Translations under genes and position numbers: made by a program
Source of the DNA: Streptomyces montanisoli
GTDB taxonomy: Bacteria; Actinomycetota; Actinomycetes; Streptomycetales; Streptomycetaceae
Assembly: GCF_017813245.1 (NCBI RefSeq)
Contig: NZ_JAGIQL010000040.1
Coordinates: forward strand, 1-47,637
Reading direction: 5' to 3'
Length of the DNA stretch: 47,637 bases
Notes under the pieces: model-generated
Told to the model about the DNA's origin: nothing
Database searches by the model: none
The model's input: only the letters and a program-made list of their open reading frames with translations
Shown: piece after piece, positions 40,777 to 47,637 of the stretch
Layout of the letters: the number at the start of each line of letters is the position of its first letter
Position numbering within the stretch: the first letter of the stretch is position 1

Positions 40777-40807
40777 TTGCCGCCCGGGCCCGCGGGCCAT
40801 GTACGCT
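40777..40807 (+). promoter_or_regulatory. promoter of the tRNA-Val gene
   Basis: TTGCCG (40777-40782) and TACGCT (40802-40807), with a slightly long 19-bp spacer, end 14 bases before the tRNA. Confidence 0.5.
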
Positions 40808-40821
40808 GTTCCCTCACTGAG

Positions 40822-40893
40822 GGGCGCGTAGCTCAGGGGTAGAGCGCTGCCCTTACAAGGCAGATGTCGGCGGTTCGAAACCGTCCGCGCCCA
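40822..40893 (+). tRNA. tRNA-Val, anticodon TAC
   Basis: A complete 72-nt cloverleaf. The acceptor gggcgcg pairs with cgcgccc, the D arm is gctc...gagc, the anticodon stem ctgcc/ggcag holds loop cttacaa (anticodon TAC, decoding GUA and related Val codons), and the T arm is ggcgg-ttcgaaa-ccgtc (one G-T pair). CCA is not encoded. A strong terminator follows at 40920. Degraded GntR and resolvase genes just downstream suggest its 3' end has served as an integration site. Confidence 0.96.
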
Positions 40894-40919
40894 CCGCCGG
40901 ACCAGCACGGTCCATGAGG

Positions 40920-40955
40920 AAAGCCCAGGTCGCAGGCGTAAGGGACCTGGGCTTT
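40920..40955 (+). terminator. terminator of the tRNA-Val transcript
   Basis: Perfect 12-bp stem (aaagcccaggtc with its complement) followed by tttcgcatttt, the nearest thing to a canonical T-rich intrinsic terminator in the window. Confidence 0.88.
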
Positions 40956-41111
40956 CGCATTTTCTGACACTCTGGCCGCACTCTCACCACACCTTGGCTA
41001 CGGTCCAGCTACCGCAGCGCGTCCCCCAGATATCTCCTACGGCGGGACGGGCAACTCCCTGGTCAGGAGGCCAAAGAGCGGTGACCCCCTCTCTTACCGA
41101 GGGGGCGCCTT

Positions 41112-41330
41112 GTGAAGGAGAGCCCGTTCGAGCTCAGCTCCCCTGTGCCCGTGTACATGCAGCCGGCCGACGCGGTGCAGCAGCGGATCGAGGGCGGCGA
41201 GCTGAGTGTCGGCGCGCGGCTGCCCGGGGAGCGGGATCTGGCGCGCGAGTACCGGGTGGCGCTCGGGACCGCGGGGCGCGCGGTGCAGGAGCTGCGTGAT
41301 CGCGACCTGGTGATGCCGACGCATCGGAGG
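41112..41330 (+). pseudogene. truncated GntR-family regulator (KorA-like) remnant
   Basis: About 73 residues of a GntR winged-helix domain (VYMQPADAVQQRIEGGELSVG, then GERDLAREYRVALGTAGRAVQELRDRDLV). The reading frame then runs into sequence that is antisense to a resolvase remnant. A real GntR protein would continue HGRGTFV and an effector domain; these are missing. GntR/KorSA-type regulators are typical of actinomycete integrative elements. GTG at 41112. A 7-bp hairpin (41085-41105) lies just upstream. Confidence 0.7.
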
Positions 41331-41354
41331 GCGAGCGCGAGCAGGAGGTTTATC

Positions 41355-41570
41355 TCCGTGCTCGCCCACGCCGATGACCTTGACGACCTTGACGGCGATG
41401 TTGCGCTGGAACAGCTCGGCGAGCGTCATCGGCCCGGGGCGTTCGGCGACGGCGAGCTTGCCGGAGACCTTCTCCTCGAAGACCTTGACGCAGATGGGGT
41501 CGAGTGCGCCGTGCTGACGGTCGACGTTCTGCTTGTCGGTGGATACGCGGACGAGCCCGACCAGTGCCAT
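41355..41570 (-). pseudogene. serine recombinase (resolvase) remnant
   Basis: The first 45 codons match a resolvase N-terminus (MALVGLVRVSTDKQNVDRQ, catalytic Ser10; then FEEKVSGKLAVAERPG). The sequence then jumps to the FQRNIAVKVVKVIGVGEH block. The intervening segment that normally carries DRLGRN is deleted, and nothing recognisable follows about residue 72, so the DNA-binding domain is lost. The gene is therefore inactive. It lies tail to tail with the GntR remnant, consistent with a deletion joining two parts of an old mobile element. Confidence 0.75.
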
Positions 41571-41817
41571 GCGGCTTTTGGCGAACGGTTTCGGGCAAGC
41601 CGCTGCTCGAGGACCGCTCGACAACGCCGGTTCTGCTACCGACCGTTTGGTGAAGGGTCTGATCGTCAGCAGGAACAGCAACAGAGACTAGTGCCCTCCG
41701 CGTTGATCACCCCACCCCCACCTATCCGTCACGGTTTGGCCACGACCGGAGTCTGCTCCTCATGAACTGTCAGACCGGGGCGCTACGGTCATCTCTCCAC
41801 AGACTTGGGGGGATTCC
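41571..41817. other. gap after the mobile-element remnants
   Basis: No gene. A short plus-strand frame ending at about 41689 (SATDRLVKGLIVSRNSNRD) may be another remnant. TACGGT at 41784-41789 is a plausible -10 for the following gene. Confidence 0.4.
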
Positions 41818-42438
41818 ATGACTTGGGACAATCAGCAGCAGCCGACGCCCGACGAGCCGACGCAGTGGGGGCAGCAGCCTGAGCCGCAGCAGCCGAAGGA
41901 CTACGGTCGGCGGCCCGGCTGGACCTTGAAGCGGTTCGTCATCCCGGGCGCCGCCGTCCTGTTCTTCGTCGGTGTCGCCATCGGCACGTCCGGCGGCGGC
42001 GACAGCGCGACGACGAAGACGGCTGCGGACGCGAAGCCCGCTCCGGTGCCGACAGCCACGACGACGGCAACCGAGACGGTCACGGACGCGCCAATGGCCA
42101 AGGCGAAGCCGGCGCCGACGGTCACGGTGACAGCCACCGCCACGAAGACGGTGACGAAGACGCGAACGAAGACGGTCGCGCCAAAGGCGGCGGCGACGAT
42201 CCCCGGCGACGGGACGTTCGTCGTCGGTAGCGACATCAAGGCGGGCACGTACAAGACGTCCGGGCCGGCGGACTCGGGCTTCCCCTCCTGCTACTGGGCT
42301 CGTCTCAAGGGCACGTCCGGGGACTTCGGCGAAATTCTCGCGAATGGCAACCCGAGCGGGCAGACGACCGTCACCATCCGCAGCAGCGATAAGGCGTTTC
42401 AGACGACCGGCTGCTCCGAGTGGAAGAAGGTCGGCTGA
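41818..42438 (+). CDS. membrane-anchored protein with Thr/Lys-rich stalk, unknown function
   Basis: A 206-aa protein in four parts: a Gln/Pro-rich cytoplasmic N-terminus (1-33), one membrane helix (about 39-57), a low-complexity Thr/Ala/Lys/Val stalk (about 64-130), and a compact C-terminal domain. That domain contains GDGTFVVGSDIKAGTYKTSG and two Cys (SCYW and TTGCSEW) likely to form a disulfide outside the cell. This C-terminal domain recurs in actinomycete exported proteins, but I know of no function. Start ATG at 41818 with GGGGGG five to six bases upstream. It is followed by a strong terminator. Confidence 0.8.
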   Translation: MTWDNQQQPTPDEPTQWGQQPEPQQPKDYGRRPGWTLKRFVIPGAAVLFFVGVAIGTSGGGDSATTKTAADAKPAPVPTATTTATETVTDAPMAKAKPAPTVTVTATATKTVTKTRTKTVAPKAAATIPGDGTFVVGSDIKAGTYKTSGPADSGFPSCYWARLKGTSGDFGEILANGNPSGQTTVTIRSSDKAFQTTGCSEWKKVG

Positions 42439-42454
42439 CCCCTGACGCACGAAC

Positions 42455-42495
42455 AAGCCCCACCGCGCGCCGTATGGCGTCGCGGTGGGGGGCTT
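42455..42495 (+). terminator. terminator after the stalk-protein gene
   Basis: The outer stem aagccccaccgcg (42455-42467) pairs with 42481-42495 with a two-base bulge. The loop itself folds as cgcc-gtat-ggcg. Confidence 0.8.
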
Positions 42496-42774
42496 CGCTT
42501 CGTCAGGAGCCATTCTGTGGCGGATCGGCGGCAGGCGGTTCCGGCGGTGACGGCTCGGGCTGCTCAGGCGCGAGCCCGAGGTCGACCCATGATGGCCAGG
42601 TCGGCCGCCGCCGGGTCGATGACGAGCTGTGCGGGGCGCGGGGCGCGGGGCGAGCGGCATGAAGGCCGCCTCGTGTTGGCGGCGGCACGTATCCGTCATG
42701 GACATGCCGAATCGAGCTGCCCGGAGCGATCTCCGCAAGGTAGGAGTAGCGAACGGCTGTGCTATGAACAGGCC
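42496..42774. other. gap before the GNAT gene
   Basis: A minus-strand frame ending at 42503 (Pro-rich end PEQPEPSPPEPPAADPPQNGS-like) has mild coding character but no credible start, and it would run into the GNAT promoter, so I do not call it. It may be the tail of a lost small gene. No other feature is visible. Confidence 0.4.
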
Positions 42775-43512
42775 ATGGCACTGAAGATCGAACGGACCGA
42801 CGCACGCACCTGGCCCGACGAGCAGATGAAAGAGCTCTTCAGCGAGGGCTTTCCGGAGTTCATCACCGCGGACCGGCTCGTGAAGGACTACCTGGGCCGG
42901 GTGCGGGAGTACTTCGCCGATCTGAACCTCATGCTGGTCGACGAGAGCGGCGTGCCGGTGGCGTCCGGATGGGGCGTGCCCATTCGATGGGACGGCACGG
43001 CCGACGCCCTGCCCAGCGGGTACACGCAGTCGCTCGCGCGGGCCGTCGAGGGCCGGGAACAGGGCGTGGAGGCCGACACCCTGGTGGTGTGCGGCGCGAT
43101 CGTCACCCCGTCGCTCAAGGGACGCGGGCTCGCGGGCGAGGTCATCACCGCCCTGTGCCGGGCCGCCGGGGAGGCCGGTCTCGCGCGGGTCGTCGCGCCG
43201 GTCCGGCCGACGACGAAGGCGCGGTACCCGTTGACTCCCATCGAGACGTTCATGGCGTGGAAGCGCGAGGACGGCATGTCCCTCGACCCGTGGATACGGA
43301 CGCATCAGCGTCTCGGCGCCGAGATCCTGGCGGCGGCGCCCGTCTCGCAGACGATGACCGGCACGGTCGCCGAGTGGGAGCGGTGGAGCGGCATGGCGTT
43401 TCCCGCGTCGGGCGACTACGTGATCCCGGACGGCCTGAGCCTGCTCACCGTCGATCGGTCCGCCGACCAGGGCGTGTACCGCGAGCCCAACGTCTGGATG
43501 CGGCACCGGTGA
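42775..43512 (+). CDS. GNAT-like acetyltransferase, larger type
   Basis: A 245-aa protein with a GNAT-like core: VCGAIVTPSLKGRGLAGEVITALCRAA (about 103-129) contains the acetyl-CoA loop KGRGLAGE. The C-terminal half has the extended region seen in larger acetyltransferases (PIETFMAWKREDG and GDYVIPDGLSLLTVDR). Substrate unknown. Start ATG at 42775; TATGAA six bases upstream and no ribosome site suggest leaderless translation. A second, unrelated GNAT follows 76 bases later. Confidence 0.75.
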   Translation: MALKIERTDARTWPDEQMKELFSEGFPEFITADRLVKDYLGRVREYFADLNLMLVDESGVPVASGWGVPIRWDGTADALPSGYTQSLARAVEGREQGVEADTLVVCGAIVTPSLKGRGLAGEVITALCRAAGEAGLARVVAPVRPTTKARYPLTPIETFMAWKREDGMSLDPWIRTHQRLGAEILAAAPVSQTMTGTVAEWERWSGMAFPASGDYVIPDGLSLLTVDRSADQGVYREPNVWMRHR

Positions 43513-43588
43513 GGAAGGCGCGGGCAGTACTGAGTGCCGGAGCGGAAATTCGGGTGGCCGCGGCGCCCCGTCCGGGTACGGTCGGACG

Positions 43589-44089
43589 ATGCCCGAGCTG
43601 AGACGACTTCAAGCCGACGACGAGCCCGCGGTTCTGGCCTTCGAGCTCGCGAACCGCGCCTACTTCGCCGCCTCGATCACCGACCGCGGCGACGCGTACT
43701 TCGAGCAGTTCGCCGACCGGTTCAAGGCGTTGATGGCCGAGCAGGACGCCGGTGTCTGCGTCTTCCACGTGCTCCTCGACGAGGACGGCTCGGTGCTCGG
43801 CCGGTTCAACCTGTACGACCTCGAGGACGGAGTGGCCGCGCTCGGCTACCGGGTCGCGCAGCGCGTCGCCGGTCGCGGGGTGGCGACCGGGGCCGTCCGC
43901 GAGCTGTGCCGGCTGGCTGCGGCGCGCCACGGGCTGCACACACTGCGGGCGGCCGCCTCGCACGGCAACGTCGCGTCCCAGCGGGTGCTGCTCAAGGCCG
44001 GGTTCGTCCGGGTCGGCCCGGCCGATCCTTCGGAGCTCGGCGGCAAGCCCGGCAGCTGGTACCAGCGGGAGCTGGAGCCCCGGCCGTAG
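43589..44089 (+). CDS. RimJ/RimL-type GNAT acetyltransferase
   Basis: A 166-aa N-acetyltransferase resembling ribosomal-protein acetyltransferases. It starts MPELRRLQADDEPAVLAF, has the acetyl-CoA loop QRVAGRGVATGAV (about 90-102), and ends ASQRVLLKAGFVRVG. Start ATG at 43589 with TACGGT exactly six bases upstream, a clear leaderless arrangement. Target unknown. Confidence 0.85.
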   Translation: MPELRRLQADDEPAVLAFELANRAYFAASITDRGDAYFEQFADRFKALMAEQDAGVCVFHVLLDEDGSVLGRFNLYDLEDGVAALGYRVAQRVAGRGVATGAVRELCRLAAARHGLHTLRAAASHGNVASQRVLLKAGFVRVGPADPSELGGKPGSWYQRELEPRP

Positions 44090-44132
44090 GGAGACAGCGG
44101 GGCACGGCCGCGGGTGTGGGAGGCTGGCCCGC

Positions 44133-44345
44133 ATGGACACCGCCAAGCTGGAACTCGCCGCCAAGCGCTACAAGGAGGCCGTCGACGCCCTCGAAGCCGC
44201 CCGGGTCGATCTGCGGGCCGAGGCCGTCGCCGCACTCCAGCAGGGAGCTGCCCCCGCTGCCCCCGCAGACCAGGCGGAGGTCGCCCGCGTCACGGGCTTC
44301 AGCGGCGACGACGTGATGGCCCTCGCCGCGGAGGCCGCGGCCTGA
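44133..44345 (+). CDS. small hypothetical protein with possible helix-turn-helix
   Basis: A 70-aa, mostly helical protein. Residues 1-36 are a charged amphipathic helix (KLELAAKRYKEAVDALEAA). An Ala/Pro hinge follows, then VARVTGFSGDDVMALAAEA, reminiscent of the second half of a helix-turn-helix. I do not know a named family. Start ATG at 44133; gggagg lies 11 bases upstream. Strong third-position G+C supports coding. Confidence 0.65.
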   Translation: MDTAKLELAAKRYKEAVDALEAARVDLRAEAVAALQQGAAPAAPADQAEVARVTGFSGDDVMALAAEAAA

Positions 44346-44371
44346 GCCCAGCCTGGGCCCGGCCTGAGCGC

Positions 44372-44389
44372 GGCCTGAGCCCTCAGGCC
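44372..44389. terminator. bidirectional hairpin between convergent genes
   Basis: Perfect 8-bp arms ggcctgag/ctcaggcc with a two-base loop, placed between the small gene and the convergent HAD gene. Confidence 0.55.
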
Positions 44390-44424
44390 GTCAGGCCGTC
44401 ATGCCGTCAGGCCGTCAGGCCGCG
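44385..44424. repeat. 8-bp tandem repeat across the HAD gene stop codon (5 units)
   Basis: Units aggccgtc, aggccgtc, atgccgtc, aggccgtc, aggccgcg run from 44385 to 44424 and contain the HAD stop at 44415-44417. A change of copy number would alter the gene's C-terminus or stop position. Confidence 0.8.
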
Positions 44425-45065
44425 ACCGCGGTGACCGCCGCGACCAGCTGGGTGAGGCTGTCGACCGACCAGTCCGCCGCGTCCAGCACGGTCGGGTCGT
44501 CGGCCCAGAAGTGGCCCCAGGGCCCGCGCCTGAGGTGGGCCGTGTGCAGGCCCGCCGCCCGTGCGGGGAGGATGTCGTTCGCCGGATGGTCGCCCACGTA
44601 GACGATCTCGTCCTCCTCGGCCTCGGCCGCGCGCTGGACGCGGTGGAAGAATTCCGGGTCCGGCTTGGCGACGCCCCAGTCACCGGACGTGGCGACCAGG
44701 TCGGCGGGCAGGTCGAGGCCGCGCAGCAGTTCGCCCGCGCGTACGGTCTGGTTGCCCGCGACGACGACGCGCAGGCCGCGTGCCTGCAACTCGCCGAGCG
44801 CCGGGCGCACGTCCGGGTAGAGGTCGCTCTCGTCGAGGTGCTCGCCGCGTCCCGCCGCGTCCCGGGCCGCGTACGATGCGCCCACGTCGATCCCCGGGCT
44901 GATCAGCCGCAGCGCGTCCGCGTGGTCCCTGCCCTGGGCGACGACGGCGCCCACGAGTGCGGAGACGGTGTGCCGTGGGACCTGCAACCAGTCGGCCCAT
45001 GAGGCCCAGTACCGGTCGTCTCGGACGAGCGTCTCGCCGATGTCGAGGACTACTGCGCGGATCAT
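44415..45065 (-). CDS. HAD-superfamily hydrolase
   Basis: A 216-aa haloacid-dehalogenase-like phosphatase. Motif I is VVLDIGETL; its second acidic position is Gly-Glu rather than Asp, as in some family members. Motif II is VVAGNQ, motif III is KPDPEFF, and motif IV is VYVGDHPANDI. Substrate unknown. Start ATG at 45065 with TAGATT seven bases upstream and no ribosome site, so probably leaderless. The 3' end lies in the 8-bp repeat. Confidence 0.87.
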   Translation of the reverse strand: MIRAVVLDIGETLVRDDRYWASWADWLQVPRHTVSALVGAVVAQGRDHADALRLISPGIDVGASYAARDAAGRGEHLDESDLYPDVRPALGELQARGLRVVVAGNQTVRAGELLRGLDLPADLVATSGDWGVAKPDPEFFHRVQRAAEAEEDEIVYVGDHPANDILPARAAGLHTAHLRRGPWGHFWADDPTVLDAADWSVDSLTQLVAAVTAVAA

Positions 45066-45137
45066 GACGGTCAATCTAGGGCAAACGGGGTGCCCGTGAG
45101 AGGCAGTACGGTCATGAGGCGTGTTTCTGTCGCTCTG

Positions 45138-46208
45138 TCAGCCCTTCCAGACCAGTGCCTTCACCACCGCGGCCGCCACCTTCAGCGGCGTCGGCTGGAA
45201 GGCCTTCACGCGGATGCGCATGCCGTGCCCCGCCGGGAGGTGGTTGGTGATCGGCACCGTCGCGTACGTGTTCCCCTCGGTCGCGATGATCTCCGCGATC
45301 GGATGGTCCAGCACGTACGCGCCCTTCGCGTCCACCTCCGACTGGCGCACCTGGATCTGCGCGCCCGCCGGCGCGCCTTCGAGCACGAGGCTGACCTCGC
45401 CCGTGAAGCGCGCCTTGCCGCGGACGAACACACTGCCGTCCTTCGCGTGGTCGCCGGTCTCGTCCGTCCACTCCTTGGTGAACTCGATGGCGTCCCAGTC
45501 CTGACCTGGGGCGATGGTGTAAGGCCTGGCCAGGGCGAGATTGACGTACTGGGGCATGTCGTCCTCCGGGGCGTCGGCGCCCGCGGCCCAGGCGCGCAGG
45601 GCGGTCGCGGACAGGTAGCACAGGGAGCGGTCGATGGGCGTGCTGGTGAACTGCCAGACCAGGGGCGAGCGCCCGGACGGCCGCGGCCGCGCCGCCGCCT
45701 CCGCTTTCGCGTACGAGACGGCCGTCGTGCCCCAGGTGTACGCCGGGTACCACAGCGGTACGTCCGCCGGCACGTGACCGGCGGCGAGGTCGGAGCCGGA
45801 CGTGTAGACGCCCACCCGCTGCCCGGGGAAGGCCCTGCGCACGGCGGCGAGCCACTCCGTCGCGTACGCCTTGATCTGGGCGGCCGACCTGCCCGCGTAG
45901 TTGCGGCCGTCGGGGTAGCGCTCCAGGTCGAGCCAGTGGCAGAACCCCTTGCCCGCGTGCGGCTTGACGGCGGCGACGTAGTTGGCCGCCTCCTTCGCCG
46001 CCGACTGGCTGGGCCAGGCGAAGTGGTAGGCGCCGGGCACGAGACCCGCCCTCTTGATGCCGCCGATGTGCGTGGCGAAGCGGGCGTCGTGCGTGGTCTG
46101 GCCCTCGCTCGCCTTGGCGAACGCGAAGACGACGCCCTCGGCCTTGCGGGCGGCCCAGTCCTGGACGCCCTGGTAGGCGGATACGTCGACCCCTCGGCTG
46201 GTGGCCAT
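45138..46208 (-). CDS. GH25-type muramidase (lysozyme/endolysin-like)
   Basis: A 356-aa protein. The N-terminal 200 residues are a GH25 lysozyme domain: RGVDVSAYQG with the first catalytic Asp, FAFAKASEG, GAYHFAWPS, and HWLDLERYPDG with the DxE pair. PLVWQFTSTPIDRSL closes the barrel. The C-terminal 140 residues are beta-rich and unassigned. There is no signal peptide, as in phage endolysins, so export would need another route. Start ATG at 46208 with GAGGAG six bases upstream. Upstream tandem repeats may control it. Confidence 0.85.
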   Translation of the reverse strand: MATSRGVDVSAYQGVQDWAARKAEGVVFAFAKASEGQTTHDARFATHIGGIKRAGLVPGAYHFAWPSQSAAKEAANYVAAVKPHAGKGFCHWLDLERYPDGRNYAGRSAAQIKAYATEWLAAVRRAFPGQRVGVYTSGSDLAAGHVPADVPLWYPAYTWGTTAVSYAKAEAAARPRPSGRSPLVWQFTSTPIDRSLCYLSATALRAWAAGADAPEDDMPQYVNLALARPYTIAPGQDWDAIEFTKEWTDETGDHAKDGSVFVRGKARFTGEVSLVLEGAPAGAQIQVRQSEVDAKGAYVLDHPIAEIIATEGNTYATVPITNHLPAGHGMRIRVKAFQPTPLKVAAAVVKALVWKG

Positions 46209-46235
46209 GCGGTCTCCTCGGGGACCCGACTCGTT

Positions 46236-46269
46236 GACTACGTCATCCGTACGACTACGTCATCCGTAC
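46236..46269. repeat. perfect 17-bp tandem repeat upstream of the GH25 gene
   Basis: Two identical copies of gactacgtcatccgtac (46236-46252 and 46253-46269), followed by a partial third (acatccgtacc), 28-75 bases before the GH25 start. Their position fits an operator array in the promoter. Confidence 0.85.
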
Positions 46270-46410
46270 CAGGACATCCGTACCAGAAGCCGTAGCTCTC
46301 CCGCGCCCTGTTGCCCGGATCTACGCGAAGCCGACAACTCTTGTGCGGGTCGTGCGCGTTGCGCGTCCGGATGCGACCGGCGGCGGTACGGGCCCGACAG
46401 CGCCACCACG

Positions 46411-46481
46411 CCGCCCGGCCCGTACCGCCCGGCCCGTACCGCCCCCTACCCCGTACCGCCCCCTACCCCGTACCGCCCGGC
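46411..46481. repeat. tandem CCGTACCGCC repeat array between the GH25 and GH3 genes
   Basis: Two units of cgcccggcccgtac are followed by two perfect units of gccccctaccccgtacc and a final partial copy, then an eight-C run. The array occupies the space between the GH25 promoter and the GH3 stop. Confidence 0.8.
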
Positions 46482-46495
46482 ACGCCCCCCCCGCG

Positions 46496-47637
46496 TCAGG
46501 CGGGGCCCGTCGGCGCGCCGACGGTGAACCGTGCGTGCAGCGCGCGCGTGTGGTCCACCTGCCGCACGGGCCCGTACAGCTCCGCGTCCGCGCTCAGCCG
46601 CACGTCCCCGCTCGACGCGCCGAGCCGCAGCCGCAGCGCGCCGGGCTCCACGATCCGCCGGCCGTCCAAGCCGGTGAACGACGCGAGATCCGCGGGCACG
46701 GTCACCCCTACCCTGGCCCGCTCGCCCGGCGCCAGCGTCACCCGCACGCACCCCACGAGCCGCTGGACGGGGCGCACGACGGAGGCGACCGGGTCGTGCA
46801 GGTACAGCTGGACCACCTCGGTGCCGCGGCGGCCCCCCGTGTTGCGGATCGTGAACGCCAGGCCGAGCTCGCCCCCGGTGGACGCGCGCGCCGTGGACAC
46901 GCTCAGTTCCGACCACGTGAAGTCCGTGTACGTGAGGCCGTGGCCGAAGGGGAACGCGGGCGTCGGGTCGATGCTCGACACGGTGGAGCGCGCGGCGAGC
47001 GGCGCGGCCAGGTACGTGGACGGCTGGGCACCCGGCAGGCGCGGGACGCTCACCGGCAGCCGGCCCGACGGCGCGACGCGCCCGGACAGCACCCCCGCCA
47101 GCGCGCGGGTGCCCTCCTGGCCGGGGAAGAACGTCTGCACGATCGCGGCCGCCTCGTCCACCGCACGGCCGAGCGCGTAGGGACGTCCGGCGATCAGCGC
47201 GGCGACGACCGGCGTGCCCGAGTCCAGCAGGGCGTCGAGCAGCCGCTGCTGCACCCCGGGCAGCGCGAGGTCGGGCGCGTCGCACCCCTCGCCGCTCGTG
47301 CCGCGGCCGAACAGCCCTGCGCGGTCGCCGAGCGCCACGATCACGACGTCGGCGTCCCGCGCCGCGGCCACGGCGCCGGCGATCCCGTCCGTGTCCCGCG
47401 TGTCGATGCCGCATCCCTCGGCGGCGACGATCTCGCTGCCGGGGAACTCGGCCGCCAGCGCCTCGCGCAGGGTGGGCAGTTCGATGCCGAACGGCATGTC
47501 CGGGTGCTGCGTCCCGATGTGCACGGGGAACGAGTAGCAGCCGAGCACGGCGGTCGGGGACCCGGCCTGCGGGCCGACGACCGCGATGCGGCGCGGGGCC
47601 GCCCGGCACTCCGCCGGCGCGGGCGCGCCCTCGCGGG
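46496..47637 (-). CDS. glycoside hydrolase family 3, C-terminal part (runs off the window)
   Basis: At least 380 codons of a second GH3 glycosidase whose N-terminus lies beyond the right edge; the frame is open to the last base. The (alpha/beta)6 sandwich starts at RRIAVVGPQAGSPTAVLGCYSFP. The acid/base-region equivalent is GRGTSGEGCDAPDLALPGVQ (Glu in SGEG). The family Fn3-like domain follows PFGHGLTYTDF. It resembles beta-xylosidase or beta-glucosidase types with a SGEGxDR-like motif, distinct from the PA14-containing GH3 at the left edge. Substrate cannot be read from this part. Confidence 0.88.
   Translation of the reverse strand, partial: REGAPAPAECRAAPRRIAVVGPQAGSPTAVLGCYSFPVHIGTQHPDMPFGIELPTLREALAAEFPGSEIVAAEGCGIDTRDTDGIAGAVAAARDADVVIVALGDRAGLFGRGTSGEGCDAPDLALPGVQQRLLDALLDSGTPVVAALIAGRPYALGRAVDEAAAIVQTFFPGQEGTRALAGVLSGRVAPSGRLPVSVPRLPGAQPSTYLAAPLAARSTVSSIDPTPAFPFGHGLTYTDFTWSELSVSTARASTGGELGLAFTIRNTGGRRGTEVVQLYLHDPVASVVRPVQRLVGCVRVTLAPGERARVGVTVPADLASFTGLDGRRIVEPGALRLRLGASSGDVRLSADAELYGPVRQVDHTRALHARFTVGAPTGPA

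Noticed and set aside
41112..41765. 217-codon frame as an intact GntR regulator
   Set aside because: Only the first 73 codons resemble GntR. The remainder is antisense to the resolvase remnant.
42503..42805. Minus-strand 100-codon Pro-rich frame
   Set aside because: No ribosome site or promoter, overlaps the start of the GNAT gene, and no recognisable domain.

Overview
The window is chromosomal DNA of a Streptomyces or very close relative. G+C is very high with G/C at nearly every third codon position, -10 hexamers are of the TANNNT type, many genes appear leaderless, and families such as DUF3145, DUF3052, DUF4429/SHOCT and FasR are present. The gene order around fasR-fabDHPF, aceE, DUF3052 and the AhpE-type peroxiredoxin is a conserved actinobacterial neighbourhood, so most of the window is core chromosome with a few accessory patches.

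Layout. (1) 1-734 is gene-free, GC-rich, degenerate repeat DNA. (2) 735-5954 is a carbohydrate block: a GH3 glycosidase divergent from a TetR regulator, then an aldose 1-epimerase and an SGNH-type esterase in a probable two-gene unit. (3) 6297-7721 holds DUF3145 and a 6PGDH/3-HIBADH-type dehydrogenase. (4) 7819-12752 is the type II fatty acid synthase operon fabD-fabH-acpP-fabF with its PucR-type regulator fasR upstream. (5) 12795-18962 contains pirin, an FMN-dependent alpha-hydroxy-acid oxidase, a beta-lactamase-fold hydrolase, a GNAT enzyme divergent from a MerR regulator, a DUF4429/SHOCT protein and an alpha/beta hydrolase. (6) 19053-21565 is a TetR/DHA2 efflux pair with a visible operator. 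(7) 22108-26360 holds aceE, DUF3052 and AhpE-type peroxiredoxin.

(8) 26578-36527 is the most unusual block, a tellurite-resistance-like (Ter) island. It has two canonical TerD proteins, a DUF475/TerC-type membrane protein, a TerA-like TerD-family protein and a divergent TerD with a Pro/Tyr-rich tail. These are followed by a CitE-like TIM-barrel enzyme, a giant protein fusing PRTase-TRSP to StiP-PELOTA, and a HAD phosphatase overlapping it by four bases. The last three match the predicted biosynthetic arm of Ter systems, proposed to make a nucleoside-like metabolite. The fusion and its triplicated Ala-rich N-terminus are the main novelties.

(9) 36691-40631 holds a PatB/MalY-type PLP enzyme with a long leader, an FmdB zinc ribbon, a large coiled-coil membrane protein and a DUF4097 lipoprotein. 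(10) A tRNA-Val (anticodon TAC) at 40822 is followed by wrecked GntR and serine-resolvase genes, which looks like an integrative-element scar. (11) 41818-46208 is small accessory genes: a secreted/anchored protein, two GNATs, a 70-aa protein, a HAD hydrolase and a GH25 muramidase. (12) The window ends inside a second GH3 glycosidase.

Family calls come from reading translated motifs without database searches. Starts were chosen from visible Shine-Dalgarno sequences or leaderless -10 spacing and often differ from the longest open frame.
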